DNA from: Pteria penguin | Taxonomy: Eukaryota > Mollusca > Bivalvia > Pterioida > Pteriidae | Direction: 5' to 3' | Assembly: GCA_035048485.1 (NCBI GenBank) | Contig: CM068583.1 | Location: forward strand, 48,241,790 to 48,305,789 | DNA: 64,000 nt | In this document: positions 62,901 to 64,000 of the stretch, piece after piece | Position numbering within the stretch: position 1 is the first letter of the stretch | Layout of the letters: every line of letters starts with the position of its first letter | Made by a program: the position numbers and the translations under genes | The notes under the pieces: model-generated | The model's database searches: none | What the model saw: the letters and a program-made list of their open reading frames with translations, nothing else | Told to the model about the DNA's origin: nothing

Positions 62901-64000
62901 ACAAAGGCGTAAATTGTTTTGCAACACACATCTCGCGTGCTATTACTATGTAAGTATAATGATAATCTTAACAAGATATTAACTGGAAACAAACAAGCGA
63001 ACAATCTGTACTGAATTATGGTTTAGATTATAATATTCAGAATATACTCTTCAGGATAAAATGTTATTGAGATGGTGCATATATTAGTCAATATTGTCAT
63101 TGAAATTTACTTGATTATATGTTACTAAGCAACCATTTTCAGTTCTTTGTTCTTCATTTTTCTTGATATTCGACACTTGTATAAGACACTTTAATAAGAC
63201 ACCTACATACTACAAAGATCCTCATTAATGATTAATACTAGATCTATTAGCAATTATATTAAGAATACAACTGAAAATGGCTTACCTATTCAGTAAACTC
63301 CTATCCCTTGAAATTGCATTTTCAGTTAAATCAATCGAAGTAATTGCCTCGTGCTTTTAAGATCAAAGATTTTTTCCTGTTGCCATTGCTTTGATACGTA
63401 TGTATTTTATGTGAAGCTTTTAAGCATGAAAGAAGTTATCTAATTATCAAATAACAACTATACACAAAAATGTGTAATATTCCGAGTTCGATTAACGAGA
63501 AACTCCTACTGTTTAATTTTAAAATAGTGTATGATTAGCTGGACTATTACATAAACAATACTGGGGTATTTATATGGTAGTTCGATACACATTTGTCAGC
63601 AGTACTATCTTTAACTCAAGATATGGTAGATTAATGAAGACAAGATTTAGCGGATATTTAAAAGAAATGTATATCATTCTGAGAAAGAAGTGATTTCAAT
63701 AGGAGAGGTAAAATAAAGTTGTCTGACTGATATGACAAAAGTCGCCACGGACATGCAAAGGAAACAATGCAGCCAATGAAAAGACATCATAAAAGTATCC
63801 AATCATAACACAGTTATGGTACGGTGTATAAACTTAAATTAAATTTATCAAAGTATAATGTAAACGTGGTGTGTTGCATGTTAATTAAGAGTAAGAGACT
63901 ACGGTTCCTATATAGTAACATTATAGTCAACAAAGTAGCTAGGTAAAAGGGAGACGCCTACTCAAACAGCACTTGATTTATCTGAATGTAAACCATGATA
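62901..64000. other. Intergenic, nothing recognised
   Basis: AT-rich sequence after the 55-bp minisatellite, with no ORF, repeat or motif of note. Confidence 0.6.

Overview
This is a gene-poor, AT-rich, repeat-dominated piece of a eukaryotic nuclear genome, most likely from a bivalve mollusc. Three things point there. The only convincing gene is a neuropeptide receptor of the lophotrochozoan/arthropod DMSR (dromyosuppressin/FMRFamide-like) group. Several dispersed repeats match families I recall as very abundant in oyster and mussel genomes: the GGTCACACCCGCC / AGAGGTGRGATCAGGTGCC element, the GAGCATCACTGAAGAGACAT element, and a tRNA-derived SINE family. The sequence also has the mosaic of minisatellites, AT microsatellites and short inverted-repeat transposons typical of bivalve intergenic DNA. 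There is no bacterial-style gene packing, no rRNA, no credible tRNA gene and no CRISPR array.

Layout. 1-15.7 kb: AT-rich intergenic DNA with a degenerate ~55-bp tandem repeat (1.85-2.4 kb), a dispersed repeat carrying two perfect DR1-type nuclear-receptor half-site pairs (2.65-3.0 kb), microsatellites, two SINE copies and fragments of the bivalve element. 15.7-20.1 kb: a 4.35-kb minisatellite of 71 full 60-bp units plus four 23-bp truncated units, whose unit is homologous to the central module of the bivalve element found as short copies at 12.2, 41.5 and 59.8 kb. 20.1-26.7 kb: AT-rich spacer with 29-bp and 48-bp tandem repeats and a deleted SINE. 26.7-29.5 kb: a 47-bp satellite with a 658-bp (14-unit) higher-order duplication. 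30-33 kb: a cluster of short transposons, including a 490-bp hAT-type MITE with perfect 17-bp terminal repeats and 8-bp target duplications. 37.3-39.7 kb: two 18-bp minisatellite blocks open on both strands. 40-48 kb: (AT)n palindromes, three inverted-repeat elements (one Tc1/mariner-like, ending in CAGT and flanked by TA) and tRNA-like fragments. 50-52 kb: diverged duplications and the best-preserved SINE.

55.4-58.1 kb: the receptor gene. Its 405-codon coding region is one uninterrupted exon, preceded by a strong 3' splice-site candidate and a 20-codon upstream ORF, and followed by a long AT-rich 3' region with an AATAAA 1.1 kb downstream. 59.5-62.9 kb: two more minisatellites (34-bp and 55-bp units). 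The last 1.1 kb holds nothing recognisable.

No set of genes works together here. The main interest is the density of unrelated tandem repeats (at least seven families in 64 kb), most with signs of recent homogenisation, and the traceable origin of the largest one from a dispersed element. All homology statements rest on reading and recall; no database search was possible.
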